DNA of 62,871 nucleotides. It comes from an uncultured Clostridia bacterium. Lineage in GTDB: Bacteria; Bacillota; Clostridia; TANB77; CAG-508. The position numbers and the translations under genes were made by a program. The notes under the pieces are model-generated. The model had not been told where the DNA came from. It was given only the letters and a program-made list of their open reading frames with translations, and made no database searches. The DNA lies in contig CANRKJ010000010.1 in the NCBI GenBank assembly GCA_947631185.1, forward strand, positions 1 to 62,871, in the 5' to 3' direction. This document shows positions 10,910 to 19,194 of this stretch, one piece after another. Every line of letters starts with the position of its first letter. The first letter of the stretch is position 1.

Positions 10910-11824
10910 TTAAATCCCCATTGTCATACTAAACTTATCTACTAAATTTTCATTCTCATCAATAATTCTAACTGAAGTAAATTTAATTTCTTTTGTAGTA
11001 TCTCCATCATCCCAAAATTTTTGGAAAACAGGAGCTATTGTAGTAGATTCACCAGGTTCAAGTATAATATAATCTGTATCATTATTTGGTCTTTCTTCCT
11101 GTCCTAAGTTAATTACTACTTCAGAATCTTCTGCTTCAGAATTTTGGATTATAACTTTATAATTGGATTTATTAGTTAATTTTATATTATATTGCTCAAA
11201 TTCATATTTTATTATTTGATATTTAACATCAACTTTTATATATTGATTTTCCTGAACACTTTCAATTGAATTTTTTTCAATAAAATTTCCAACATTAAAT
11301 ACTAATTTTTTGTTTTCATCATAATATGCTACCATTTTCTCTTCTTGAAATTTATACTGAGTACCTGTTAAACCAGTTGAAAGAATATCATCAAATAATT
11401 TAATAACATAAACATATTTTTTATTGAAAATAGAATAACTTTGTATAGCATATTTTCTAGGCTCATAAAATTTATTATTAACATAAGACTTAAAATCAGA
11501 CAAACTACCAAAATAGTCATCTTGACAATCTTTTGATAACATCGCATATGCACTTTCATATTCCCTATTATTACAATAATTAACATATTCATCTATAAAA
11601 TCTTCTACTGATTTATGAACTTTTTTTGGCACAGAACTTGTTGAATCAAGTACAGAAATATTTGGTGTATAGGTAGTTTCTGGCTTTTCATTATCCATGC
11701 TTAATTTTATTAATCTATCTATTCCTATAATTATTATAACTATTACTATTGCAATAACAATTATTTTCCAATATTTTCTAAAAAATCTTCTTAATTTTAA
11801 TTCTATATCTGCTTTAAGTGTCAT
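10910..11824 (-). CDS. Membrane-anchored NTF2-like protein
   Basis: This 304-residue protein has a basic N-terminus, one membrane segment (about 21-40) and an extracytoplasmic part. Residues about 75-180 (FIDEYVNYCNNREYESAYAM, then a Tyr/Phe-rich alpha+beta stretch) look like an NTF2-like/TcpC-like domain of the kind found in membrane-anchored accessory proteins of cell-surface machines. The last 110 residues look like a beta domain. The start has a strong site, AAAGGAGGTTAAAATG. It lies 80 bp upstream of the giant hydrolase gene and 35 bp downstream of a second, smaller NTF2-like gene. A structural or scaffold role for the surface complex is inferred; no catalytic residues are apparent. Confidence 0.75.
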   Translation of the reverse strand: MTLKADIELKLRRFFRKYWKIIVIAIVIVIIIIGIDRLIKLSMDNEKPETTYTPNISVLDSTSSVPKKVHKSVEDFIDEYVNYCNNREYESAYAMLSKDCQDDYFGSLSDFKSYVNNKFYEPRKYAIQSYSIFNKKYVYVIKLFDDILSTGLTGTQYKFQEEKMVAYYDENKKLVFNVGNFIEKNSIESVQENQYIKVDVKYQIIKYEFEQYNIKLTNKSNYKVIIQNSEAEDSEVVINLGQEERPNNDTDYIILEPGESTTIAPVFQKFWDDGDTTKEIKFTSVRIIDENENLVDKFSMTMGI

Positions 11825-11859
11825 TTTAACCTCCTTTTAAAGTTATATTCAAATTTAAC

Positions 11860-12432
11860 TTACTCTTCAGAATCAACTTGCTTTTGACTATTTGCCATTG
11901 GTTTATCCACACTAAATGATAATTCATAATCATTATAATCATTTTCCTGTATAACAATATAAAAACTAAAATTATTTGGATTATCTACATTTAATATATC
12001 ATGTGTTTCAACATCTAAAACATATAAATTTCCTAAACGTTCCATATTAGAATATTTTATATTCATTTCTTTAGGAATATATTTTTTCACATATGAATCA
12101 AAAGATTCTTCTGTATTAAAATAATTAACTTTAAACTCTGAATTAAGTAGCTTATAAGCATTAGATGTATCTCTTGATTGTAAATACTTTAAAAATTGTG
12201 TAGCATAATATTCTGCTCTTTTTTGTTCAGACATTCCCTTAATTTTTTTCAAAGTTTCCTCATTTACAGCTTTAGTCATTTTTTCTTTTGTTTTTTCATC
12301 TGTTTGAAGTGAAACAGATTGAGGTTTATCTTCTATATCTTGTTTTTTTAGAACAGTAGATAATATTATCAACATTATAAGTAATAAAAAAATTAATAAT
12401 ATTATAATTAGAGGTATTCTTTTTTTCTTCAT
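11860..12432 (-). CDS. Membrane-anchored NTF2-like protein (smaller paralogue-like)
   Basis: This 190-residue protein has an N-terminal membrane segment (about 7-27), a charged linker, and a domain beginning KRAEYYATQFLKYLQSRD that shares the 'helix, then YxLLN..F' plan with the larger neighbour, again suggesting an NTF2-like fold. AAGGAG precedes the ATG. It sits between the ROK kinase gene and the larger NTF2-like gene, in the same direction. The function is unknown; the pairing of two such anchored domains next to a giant hydrolase suggests a surface assembly. The fold assignment is an inference from pattern only. Confidence 0.7.
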   Translation of the reverse strand: MKKKRIPLIIILLIFLLLIMLIILSTVLKKQDIEDKPQSVSLQTDEKTKEKMTKAVNEETLKKIKGMSEQKRAEYYATQFLKYLQSRDTSNAYKLLNSEFKVNYFNTEESFDSYVKKYIPKEMNIKYSNMERLGNLYVLDVETHDILNVDNPNNFSFYIVIQENDYNDYELSFSVDKPMANSQKQVDSEE

Positions 12433-12501
12433 AAAAACTCCTTATATTTTTCAAAATACGACTTATATTTTAATTTTATCAAAATTTTAATAAAAAGTAA
12501 A

Positions 12502-13410
12502 TTATTTTTCAATAGTTGCACCAATTATTCCAGCATCATTTTTATATTCAGCTGTACAAAAATCAGGAAGTGGTTTACCATTAAAAGTTGAACCATCTTC
12601 ATTTATTTTTTCATATAATTTTTCTAATACTGGATTTCCTTCATAATATGAAAAACTTCCACCAAAACAAACTACTTCAGGTTCGAATATATCTATTAAA
12701 TTACAAATTCCCACTTTTAAGTATTCAAGAAATACTTCAATCTCTTCTTTTACTCTTGGATTATCTTTAATTAATAATTCCTCTCTTAAATATTGGCCTG
12801 ATATATCACTATCTATATCTAAAGTTTCTGTAACCTTTAATTTTAAAGCTTTTATCGAACTATAAGCTTCAAAACAACCTTTTTTTCCACAAGAGCAGGC
12901 ACGTCCACCTTTATTGACTATCATATGTCCAAATTCGAAACCTGAATATCTTTTTGGTTCTAATAATTTATTATCTATAAAAGTAGCTCCACCTATTCCT
13001 GTCCCTATAGCTAAAAATACACAATCACTATAATTTTTCATCGCACCATATTTTTTTTCAGCAAGTGCAGCACATTTTGCATCATTTCGAACTATAACAT
13101 TTATTCCTGTTTTTTCTTTTAAAATTTCTGCTATATTAAAATTATATATATTTAAATTACTAGCTCTAACTATCATGCCTTTTGAAATAGTACCTGGACA
13201 AGCTACTCCTATAAGCTCAATATCAGATTTATTTATTTCATTCTCTTCTAATAATTCATTTATCAGTCTAAGTGCCTCAGTTATAATACAATTTTCAATA
13301 TTTAATCTATCTTGCCTATTAAATATTCTTGACTTATTTGCTAATATTTTATTTTCACTTACTATTCCTATTCCAATATGACTTCCACCTATATCAATTC
13401 CTATTTTCAT
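12502..13410 (-). CDS. ROK-family sugar kinase (glucokinase-like)
   Basis: This 302-residue cytoplasmic kinase phosphorylates a hexose with ATP. The N-terminal phosphate-binding motif IGIDIGGSHIGIG, the ROK signature region with GTGIGGATF, and the zinc site (GHM then CSCGKKGCFE) are all visible. I chose the second in-frame ATG (13410) because GAGAAAGGA sits eight bases ahead of it; the upstream ATG at 13431 has no such site. Glucokinase or N-acetyl-sugar kinase cannot be separated by eye. It lies in the same direction between the prepilin-peptidase-like gene (22 bp) and the NTF2-like genes, but a link with the surface machinery is not obvious. Confidence 0.88.
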   Translation of the reverse strand: MKIGIDIGGSHIGIGIVSENKILANKSRIFNRQDRLNIENCIITEALRLINELLEENEINKSDIELIGVACPGTISKGMIVRASNLNIYNFNIAEILKEKTGINVIVRNDAKCAALAEKKYGAMKNYSDCVFLAIGTGIGGATFIDNKLLEPKRYSGFEFGHMIVNKGGRACSCGKKGCFEAYSSIKALKLKVTETLDIDSDISGQYLREELLIKDNPRVKEEIEVFLEYLKVGICNLIDIFEPEVVCFGGSFSYYEGNPVLEKLYEKINEDGSTFNGKPLPDFCTAEYKNDAGIIGATIEK

Positions 13411-13432
13411 TAAAACATCCTTTCTCAGCATA

Positions 13433-14251
13433 TTATGTAAAATATACTGTAAAATTTTGCATTAAAATTACTACTAAAGTTGAAAATCCAATATAATATC
13501 CAATCGAAACTTTATTTTGATTTGTCATTTCTTCTTTATAATCAATAGACTGTAAATTCGCTTTTCTTTTTACTACTTTTATTACTTTATCCCATAAAGA
13601 AAAAATTAGTGTTACCAAACAAACTAAAGCAAATAAAATTGAATCAATTATAAGATTAATATATAAAACAAAACTTATTAATTCTATATAATAATTTGAC
13701 TTATTTATTTTTTTTATATATTTTTCGAAAATAAGTACTAAAATTAATAATCCTAAAAATACACTATATCTATAAAACACACAACTATTTATGATAAATG
13801 AATAAACAATATAAAAACATTGAACTATTACACCAAAAATTAGTACTGATTTATTTATAGATCTATTTTTTTTATCTATTTCTGAAATTAAAATTATAAT
13901 TACATATGAAAAGACTAAAGAAAAAAAATATATTATTTTATTAATCTCAAAAAAATAATATCTAAAATTCATAGAAACATATAATAATACTATATATATA
14001 CCTGATAATAATTCTATTAAAAAATATTTAATTTCAATTTTTTCTTTACAATATCTACATTTTCCTTTTAAAAATATATAACTCAATAGTGGTATTAAAT
14101 CCATAAAGCCTAATTTATGATTACATTTGGGACAAAATGATCTTTCTGTAAAAATATTTTTTTTTAAAGGTATTCTATATATTGCTAAATTAATAAAACT
14201 TCCTATAAAAATACCTATTAAAAAAAATAATATATATATTATAATTTTCAC
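13433..14251 (-). CDS. Prepilin peptidase-like (A24) membrane protein, second catalytic Asp not found
   Basis: This 272-residue polytopic protein begins with GSFINLAIYRIP and the zinc-type CPKC...CRYC pair of the methyltransferase part of PilD/PppA-type prepilin peptidases (residues about 40-75). The membrane block that follows contains the likely first aspartate (SEIDKKNRS). The second aspartate normally sits in a GxGD motif, which I cannot find. The protein may be catalytically impaired, may use a diverged residue, or may act mainly on N-methylation. The start is GTG with AAAGGAAG upstream. It follows the pseudopilin gene after a hairpin. In the family it would clip the pseudopilin leader at Gly|Ile. 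Confidence 0.72.
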   Translation of the reverse strand: MKIIIYILFFLIGIFIGSFINLAIYRIPLKKNIFTERSFCPKCNHKLGFMDLIPLLSYIFLKGKCRYCKEKIEIKYFLIELLSGIYIVLLYVSMNFRYYFFEINKIIYFFSLVFSYVIIILISEIDKKNRSINKSVLIFGVIVQCFYIVYSFIINSCVFYRYSVFLGLLILVLIFEKYIKKINKSNYYIELISFVLYINLIIDSILFALVCLVTLIFSLWDKVIKVVKRKANLQSIDYKEEMTNQNKVSIGYYIGFSTLVVILMQNFTVYFT

Positions 14252-14280
14252 TTTATTTTGTACTTCCTTTATTTATAATA

Positions 14281-14310
14281 AGGCATATACTTTCTAAAAA
14301 GCATATGCCT
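14281..14310 (-). terminator. Hairpin between pseudopilin and prepilin peptidase genes
   Basis: The arms AGGCATATGC/GTATATGCCT form a stable hairpin on either strand, followed by TTATTATAAAT on the minus strand. The T-tract is weak, so this may be a partial terminator that lowers expression of the peptidase relative to the pilin, or an mRNA-processing hairpin. Confidence 0.5.
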
Positions 14311-14330
14311 TCTATATTAATATAATATTA

Positions 14331-14741
14331 TTATTCTTCCGTATCTTCTTCTGTATCAAATTCATCAAAAGAACTTGTTTGCATATCATCTTCTGTAACA
14401 TTACTATCTTCATCTGTATCTTCTGTATCCTCTGTAATTTCATCTTCATCTTCTGTTTTTATATCATCATCTTCTGTATTTTCACTATCTTCTACATCAT
14501 TTTCATCTGTAATTTCATTAGTCCTTTTAGAAGATTTTGATTTATTTTCTTTATTTGAATTAGTCTGTGATTGGTTTTTCTCAGAATCCTCTTCAACAGA
14601 ATTAATTACCTCATTTTTATTTGAAGACTCCGGCTGGTTTTTAGTAATAACCATTGAGAATAATACTCCAACTAAAACTAATAATATAATTATTATCAAT
14701 GCCAATACTACCAAAGTTATTCCTTTTTCATTACTTTTCAT
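14331..14741 (-). CDS. Minimal type IV pseudopilin with acidic tail
   Basis: This 136-residue protein has a class III prepilin leader: MKSNEKG followed by ITLVVLALIIIILLVLVG. Cleavage is expected after Gly7, leaving Ile at +1. The usual Glu at +5 is replaced by Val. After the hydrophobic helix there is no recognisable pilin head. The remaining 90 residues are almost entirely Asp, Glu, Ser, Thr and Asn. The start at 14741 was chosen for its GGAGGTATATTAAAATG site; an upstream in-frame start overlaps the preceding gene. Neighbours are PilMN/PilO-like genes and a prepilin peptidase-like gene. It may be a minor pseudopilin or a membrane-anchored acidic spacer. Confidence 0.75.
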   Translation of the reverse strand: MKSNEKGITLVVLALIIIILLVLVGVLFSMVITKNQPESSNKNEVINSVEEDSEKNQSQTNSNKENKSKSSKRTNEITDENDVEDSENTEDDDIKTEDEDEITEDTEDTDEDSNVTEDDMQTSSFDEFDTEEDTEE

Positions 14742-14766
14742 TTTAATATACCTCCTAAATTTTAAT

Positions 14767-15357
14767 TTATTTTTGTGTTTTGGTTGAATCTGATACATCT
14801 CTCAAATTACTAGTTGTGGTTTTATTTGATGTAGTTGTAGAATTTGTAGTTGAATTATTTGTATTTGCTGTTGAATTTGAAGTAGATGAATCTTTATTTA
14901 TCGAATTATTAGCAACATTATTAGTTGTATCTGTTGTTGAATTTTCTGTTTTTTTACTATCAGAATTTGTTTCAACTGTATTTTGTGAAGATGCTTCCAT
15001 TGCTTGAGTATAATCGTAAAATGGATAATTTTTTCCAGTCTCATAATCATTACTAGAATTTAAATACTCTTTTACATTATCTGAATTAACTTCATATGAA
15101 GTGACAACATTAGAATCTTTTGACTCAACATCTTCTTTTTGTATATTTGCTTCTTTTTCATCATCTTCTTCAATATCAACAGAATTTTCTGTTTGAATTT
15201 GAGATAAAATCTTCTTTGTTCCAGAACTTTGTTCATATTTTGTGACTCCAGAAATAACTTGATTTGGAATGTATTCATATAATAAACTTCCAATCATTAA
15301 AAGAATTACTGATAAAAACAAAATAAAAAACAAGAATTCCTTAATTACTTTTTTCAT
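14767..15357 (-). CDS. Anchored Ser/Thr/Asn-rich protein in the pilus-like cluster
   Basis: This 196-residue protein has an N-terminal membrane segment (about 8-28) followed by an extracytoplasmic tail whose last 80 residues are low-complexity Ser/Thr/Asn (NNSTTNSTTTSNKTTTSN). GGAGG precedes the ATG and the gene follows the pilO-like gene after 16 bp. In classical pilus operons this place is taken by the lipoprotein PilP, but no PilP homology or lipobox is visible here. It may replace PilP functionally as a wall-spanning tether in a single-membrane bacterium. The function is unknown. Confidence 0.72.
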   Translation of the reverse strand: MKKVIKEFLFFILFLSVILLMIGSLLYEYIPNQVISGVTKYEQSSGTKKILSQIQTENSVDIEEDDEKEANIQKEDVESKDSNVVTSYEVNSDNVKEYLNSSNDYETGKNYPFYDYTQAMEASSQNTVETNSDSKKTENSTTDTTNNVANNSINKDSSTSNSTANTNNSTTNSTTTSNKTTTSNLRDVSDSTKTQK

Positions 15358-15373
15358 ATGTATTACCTCCGTT

Positions 15374-16054
15374 TTATTCTTCTTTTATGCTGTTCTTTTC
15401 AAAAACCATATCATATGATTTAAAACTTGTTCTAACTTTTAAATCTTCTTCTGTAAGTGACTTATCTGAATTTTTCTCGCTATCTTTATTATATTCTTCC
15501 ATTATAAAATCACTAATTGAAATTCCAAGAGTTGAATCATTCTCTATTGAATCTAAAAAATCTATAATTGCTGTATAACGACCAGTAAATTCAAAACTTA
15601 AATCACAAATTGCTTTATCTTCATCAGATACAAAATCATACTGTGATTTATTAACATCAATATTTAAATCTATATTGTTATCTGAAGCAAGTTTTCCAAT
15701 TTTTTCTGAAATAGTTTGAAAATTATAAATTTCGCCATTAGATGTACTTGAAATTATATTTTTCTCAATTAAAGCCTGTTCATACTTATTTTTATTTTCA
15801 TTAAACAATTTTATAACATTATCTTTATCTTCATTTTCATTATCACTATAATTTTCGTCCAACTTTTCTTGAACATCAGAAAAACCTGTTTTACTCTTTT
15901 CTTCTAATTTGTCTAAAGAAGAACAATAATCACTATATGCATTTTTTACATCTTTATAAGAATTTATTACATTACCAGGTATTTCCTGACAGATTAGAAA
16001 ATAAATTGCAACTGCAAAAATTAAAATTAATAATATCAATAAAAACTTTCTCAT
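15374..16054 (-). CDS. PilO-like pilus alignment protein
   Basis: This 226-residue bitopic protein has a short cytoplasmic tip, one membrane segment (about 4-23), a coiled-coil-like acidic region (about 35-95) and a C-terminal alpha/beta domain (about 120-220) containing FTGRYTAIIDFLDSIEN, typical of the PilO periplasmic-type domain. Its ATG overlaps the stop of the pilM/N gene (TAATG), a sign of translational coupling. In type IV pilus systems PilN and PilO form a complex that links the cytoplasmic PilM ring to the external parts. Sequence is diverged, but position and architecture support the call. Confidence 0.78.
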   Translation of the reverse strand: MRKFLLILLILIFAVAIYFLICQEIPGNVINSYKDVKNAYSDYCSSLDKLEEKSKTGFSDVQEKLDENYSDNENEDKDNVIKLFNENKNKYEQALIEKNIISSTSNGEIYNFQTISEKIGKLASDNNIDLNIDVNKSQYDFVSDEDKAICDLSFEFTGRYTAIIDFLDSIENDSTLGISISDFIMEEYNKDSEKNSDKSLTEEDLKVRTSFKSYDMVFEKNSIKEE

Positions 16055-17442
16055 TATTGTATATCTCCTTCAATTGTTACATATATCCAATCTTCATTAG
16101 CATTTATAACTTGATTAGAATTTCCAACGCTCTCACCATCTGATGCTTTCACATTTTGCATTATAGAACCATTTGAAATTGCAGCACTAAATGCCCCAAT
16201 TTGATCATAACTTGATGCAGAAACTTCTATAACTACATGTTTACCTGAAACATTTTTTATAGATAAAATTTTTACTTCTTTAGGAACTACATTTGCAATA
16301 GATTTTAATGCATTTGGAATAGCACCTTTTGAAATTTTTTCTTTTTCGGTATTAGACATATTGTTAACTTTTTCAGTAAGTTTAGCATATTTTTCAGCTT
16401 GTGATTTTATTTTATCTACATCAGAATTTGCTTTATCTATTTCAGAATCTAAAGTAGATATACTACTTTCTATTTCTGCATTCATACTATTTATTCTATT
16501 CATTATAAAACTAGAGAAAATTAAATATACACCAATAAATAAAATTAAAATTACATTTATCCTAACCAATAATTTATCAAAAGCACCATATTTCTTTTTT
16601 TCTTTCTTTGTTACTTTTTCATCTTTAACTTTAACATTATTAGGTTTATTTTCCAATCCATCTAATGCAAGACCAATTGCTGAATTAACTTCAATATAAT
16701 CTTTTAAAAGAAAATTATTATTTTCAATAAATGCTGGCTTTAATATTTCGCAAATTTTATCAGGTATATATTCTTGAAAATACAAATCAATGTTGTTAAT
16801 TGCACTTCCTAAACCAGATAAATAAATCTCATTAATATCTATAGTTAAATTATCAATATAATTTTTTACTTCATATATTATTTTTTGCAAAGTAGGCATT
16901 ATATCTGAAATATGCTCATTACCATTTGAATAAAAATCATTAGTTTCATTAGTATATATTGTAGTATTTTTGCATACTTCATAGGATTTTCTTTCAGAAT
17001 TTTCTACTTCAGTTATCTTTTCTAAAATTTGTTCCATTCCCAAATCCAATACTTCATATGCAACAACATTGCCTTTATATATTGTAGTAATAGATGTTTG
17101 TTTTTCTAAATCAATTATAGCTACATTTTCATGTAAGTTTGAATCTACTATGTTAACCAAACTATCTGATACTAATTTTATTGTTTTGATTTTCTTTCCT
17201 GTAAAAGCATTTTCTGTTCTTTTTAGCTGTTTTGGATCATTTAACATTTGACTAGATAATCCAACAATAATTGGTATTTTAAAGCTTCCAGTTTCTGCAA
17301 TTATTTTTTCAATTTCACTTTTTAAATTCTCAAAAAAAACAATATTATATGACTCAACTTTTATATTATCATTATCCTGAACTAATTTTGCATATTTAAT
17401 TAAGCCTTCATCAATATAGATTCCTAAACTAGAGCTTGACAT
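16054..17442 (-). CDS. PilM-PilN fusion protein
   Basis: This 462-residue protein joins an actin-like PilM domain (about 1-275; SSLGIYIDEGLIKYAKL at the N-terminus, later VAIIDLEKQTSITTIYKG and YLSGLGSAIN) to a PilN part: one membrane segment (about 305-325), a coiled coil (about 330-375) and a C-terminal alpha/beta domain ending in VYVTIEGD-like strands. Fusing the two makes sense because PilM binds the PilN tail. The start at 17442 is set by AAAAGGAGATTAGAAATG. It is the first gene of the pilus-like cluster. PilB/PilC ATPase and platform genes are not in this window. Confidence 0.85.
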   Translation of the reverse strand: MSSSSLGIYIDEGLIKYAKLVQDNDNIKVESYNIVFFENLKSEIEKIIAETGSFKIPIIVGLSSQMLNDPKQLKRTENAFTGKKIKTIKLVSDSLVNIVDSNLHENVAIIDLEKQTSITTIYKGNVVAYEVLDLGMEQILEKITEVENSERKSYEVCKNTTIYTNETNDFYSNGNEHISDIMPTLQKIIYEVKNYIDNLTIDINEIYLSGLGSAINNIDLYFQEYIPDKICEILKPAFIENNNFLLKDYIEVNSAIGLALDGLENKPNNVKVKDEKVTKKEKKKYGAFDKLLVRINVILILFIGVYLIFSSFIMNRINSMNAEIESSISTLDSEIDKANSDVDKIKSQAEKYAKLTEKVNNMSNTEKEKISKGAIPNALKSIANVVPKEVKILSIKNVSGKHVVIEVSASSYDQIGAFSAAISNGSIMQNVKASDGESVGNSNQVINANEDWIYVTIEGDIQ

Positions 17443-17572
17443 TTCTAATCTCCTTTTCGATAAAAAACAATATTCCACAAATATTTAATCCTTCTAATTA
17501 CTTATACCTTTTAATATAAAAATAGTCAATATTTTTCATATAACTGTGATTTAAATGTAACTCTATTGTAAT

Positions 17573-17607
17573 AAAAAAAAAGCAACATAAAATTATGTTA
17601 CTTTTTT
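17573..17607 (-). terminator. Terminator of the spoVA operon
   Basis: A hairpin with arms AGTAACATAA/TTATGTTGCT is followed by a run of nine T's on the minus strand, directly after spoVAE. It separates the sporulation operon from the pilM/N cluster. Confidence 0.88.
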
Positions 17608-17974
17608 ATTGTTTTTTTATTTTTGGTTTTGAAACCAATGATGCTATATATCCAAAAAATACTGCTGAAGAAATTCCGGCAGCAGCTGATTTTACTCCTC
17701 CAGTTAAAGCTCCCAAAATTCCCATTTCTTTTACTCCATCTATTGCTCCTTTAGAAAGAAGATTTCCAAATCCCAAAAGAGGAACTGTTGCACCACATCC
17801 CGCAAAATCTATAACTTTTTTATATATTCCTAAACCTCCAAGAACTGCTCCTGTAGTTACAAATATTACCAAAATTCTTGCTGGTGTTAATTTTGTTTTA
17901 TCTATTAAAATTTGACCAATAACACATATAAAACCTCCTACTAAAAAAGCTTTTAAAATCATAAACCAATCCAT
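17606..17974 (-). CDS. spoVAE: Stage V sporulation protein AE (SpoVAE)
   Basis: This 122-residue integral membrane protein is part of the SpoVA channel in the spore inner membrane that moves dipicolinic acid into the forespore and releases it at germination. It shows the family pattern: AFLVGGFICVIGQILIDKTKLTPARILV, then GLGIYKKVIDFAGCGATVPLLGFG. Length is typical. GGAGG precedes the ATG; the gene follows spoVAD after 25 bp and is the last of the operon before the terminator. Confidence 0.95.
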   Translation of the reverse strand: MDWFMILKAFLVGGFICVIGQILIDKTKLTPARILVIFVTTGAVLGGLGIYKKVIDFAGCGATVPLLGFGNLLSKGAIDGVKEMGILGALTGGVKSAAAGISSAVFFGYIASLVSKPKIKKQ

Positions 17975-17999
17975 TTATTTTCCTCCATAAAAAATACAA

Positions 18000-19019
18000 T
18001 TATAAATTTTCTATACTTATTGCATGTGCTATACCAGGAATACTTTCGCCTTGTTGACTACTTGTAGAATTCATTAAAGCACCTGTAGCAATAACCAAAA
18101 CTTTATTAATTTTTTTCTCTAATAATTGCTTATAAATATAACCTGAAAATATACTAGCTACACAACCACATCCAGATCCTCCACTATGAGTATCCTGTTT
18201 TTCTCTATCAAACATTAAAACACCACAATCATTATATACACTTTTTATATTATAACCTTTTGTAAGACTTAATTCTGTTAGAATATCTTTACCTATATAT
18301 CCTAAATCACCTGTAAATATTGCATCATAGTAACTAGGCTTTCTACCTGTATCTTGAAAATGTGTTATTAAAGTATCTAAAGCAGCTGGAGCCATAGCTG
18401 CACCCATATTGTTAGCATCTTTTATTTCTTTATCAATTATTTTTCCTGGAGTCATTCCAGTTATAAATGGTCCATTTCCATTTTTACTAATAACAGCACT
18501 TCCTGCACCTGTTACAGTCCATTGGCTTGAAGGTGGTCTTTGATTTCCAAGTTCAAGTGGAAATCTAAATTGTTTTTCTGCACTACAAAAATGACTTGAT
18601 GCAGCACATACTACATTTTGAGCAAAATCACCATCAATTGTCATTGCACCTAAAATTAAACTTTCAACAAAAGTAGAACATGCACCAAATATTCCAAAAA
18701 ATGGTACATTACTATCTCTAAGTCCAAATGATGATGAAATACATTGATTAAGTAAATCTCCAGCAAAGCAAAAATCAAGTTCTTGCATAGGTATTCCTGA
18801 TTTATTAATTGCTAAACTAACTGTTTCTTTTATAAATTTACTTTCCGCTTTTTCCCAAGTTTTTTCTCCCCAAAATTCATCCTCTAAGCATTGATCAAAA
18901 TAAGTATGCATTGGGCCTTCTTTCTCTTTTGGTCCTACAATACAGGCTGTATTAACAATTGCTACAGGATTTTTTAACATGAATGATTGTTTTCCAACTT
19001 TTTTCATATTTAATTTCAT
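18000..19019 (-). CDS. spoVAD: Stage V sporulation protein AD (SpoVAD)
   Basis: This 339-residue protein is the thiolase-fold subunit of the SpoVA complex, which binds dipicolinic acid on the spore inner membrane. The conserved segments include KNPVAIVNTACIVGPKE, GIFGACSTFVESL, SSHFCSAEKQFRFPLE, QWTVTGAGSA and HSGGSGCGCVAS. Length is normal. AGAAAGGA precedes the ATG. A 130-bp hairpin element separates it from spoVAC, although these genes are normally only a few bases apart, so the operon may have been stretched by insertion of that element. Confidence 0.95.
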   Translation of the reverse strand: MKLNMKKVGKQSFMLKNPVAIVNTACIVGPKEKEGPMHTYFDQCLEDEFWGEKTWEKAESKFIKETVSLAINKSGIPMQELDFCFAGDLLNQCISSSFGLRDSNVPFFGIFGACSTFVESLILGAMTIDGDFAQNVVCAASSHFCSAEKQFRFPLELGNQRPPSSQWTVTGAGSAVISKNGNGPFITGMTPGKIIDKEIKDANNMGAAMAPAALDTLITHFQDTGRKPSYYDAIFTGDLGYIGKDILTELSLTKGYNIKSVYNDCGVLMFDREKQDTHSGGSGCGCVASIFSGYIYKQLLEKKINKVLVIATGALMNSTSSQQGESIPGIAHAISIENL

Positions 19020-19040
19020 TCCTTTCTAAGGTACAAATCT

Positions 19041-19172
19041 GGTTGGAAAAGAATTAAATTTTGATTTAGGGAAACATGTTTAAAATTTATTAGTCGTACT
19101 TTGGATACACTAATTAAATTTTAAATAAAGTTCGTTACTGCACAACACCAAAATTGTAATTATTTTTCAACC
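19041..19172. repeat. MITE-like long imperfect palindrome inside the spoVA operon
   Basis: Outer arms 19041-19067 (GGTTGGAAAAGAATTAAATT...) and 19146-19172 are inverted copies matching at roughly 20 of 27 positions. A second pair, 19079-19094 (TTTAAAATTTATTAGT) and 19109-19125, is nested inside. The whole folds into one stem-loop of about 130 nt. There is no reading frame. It lies between spoVAC and spoVAD, where most relatives have almost no spacer, so it looks like a small non-autonomous insertion or a structured RNA. Confidence 0.6.
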
Positions 19173-19194
19173 TAACTCTCCTTTATAAAATAAT

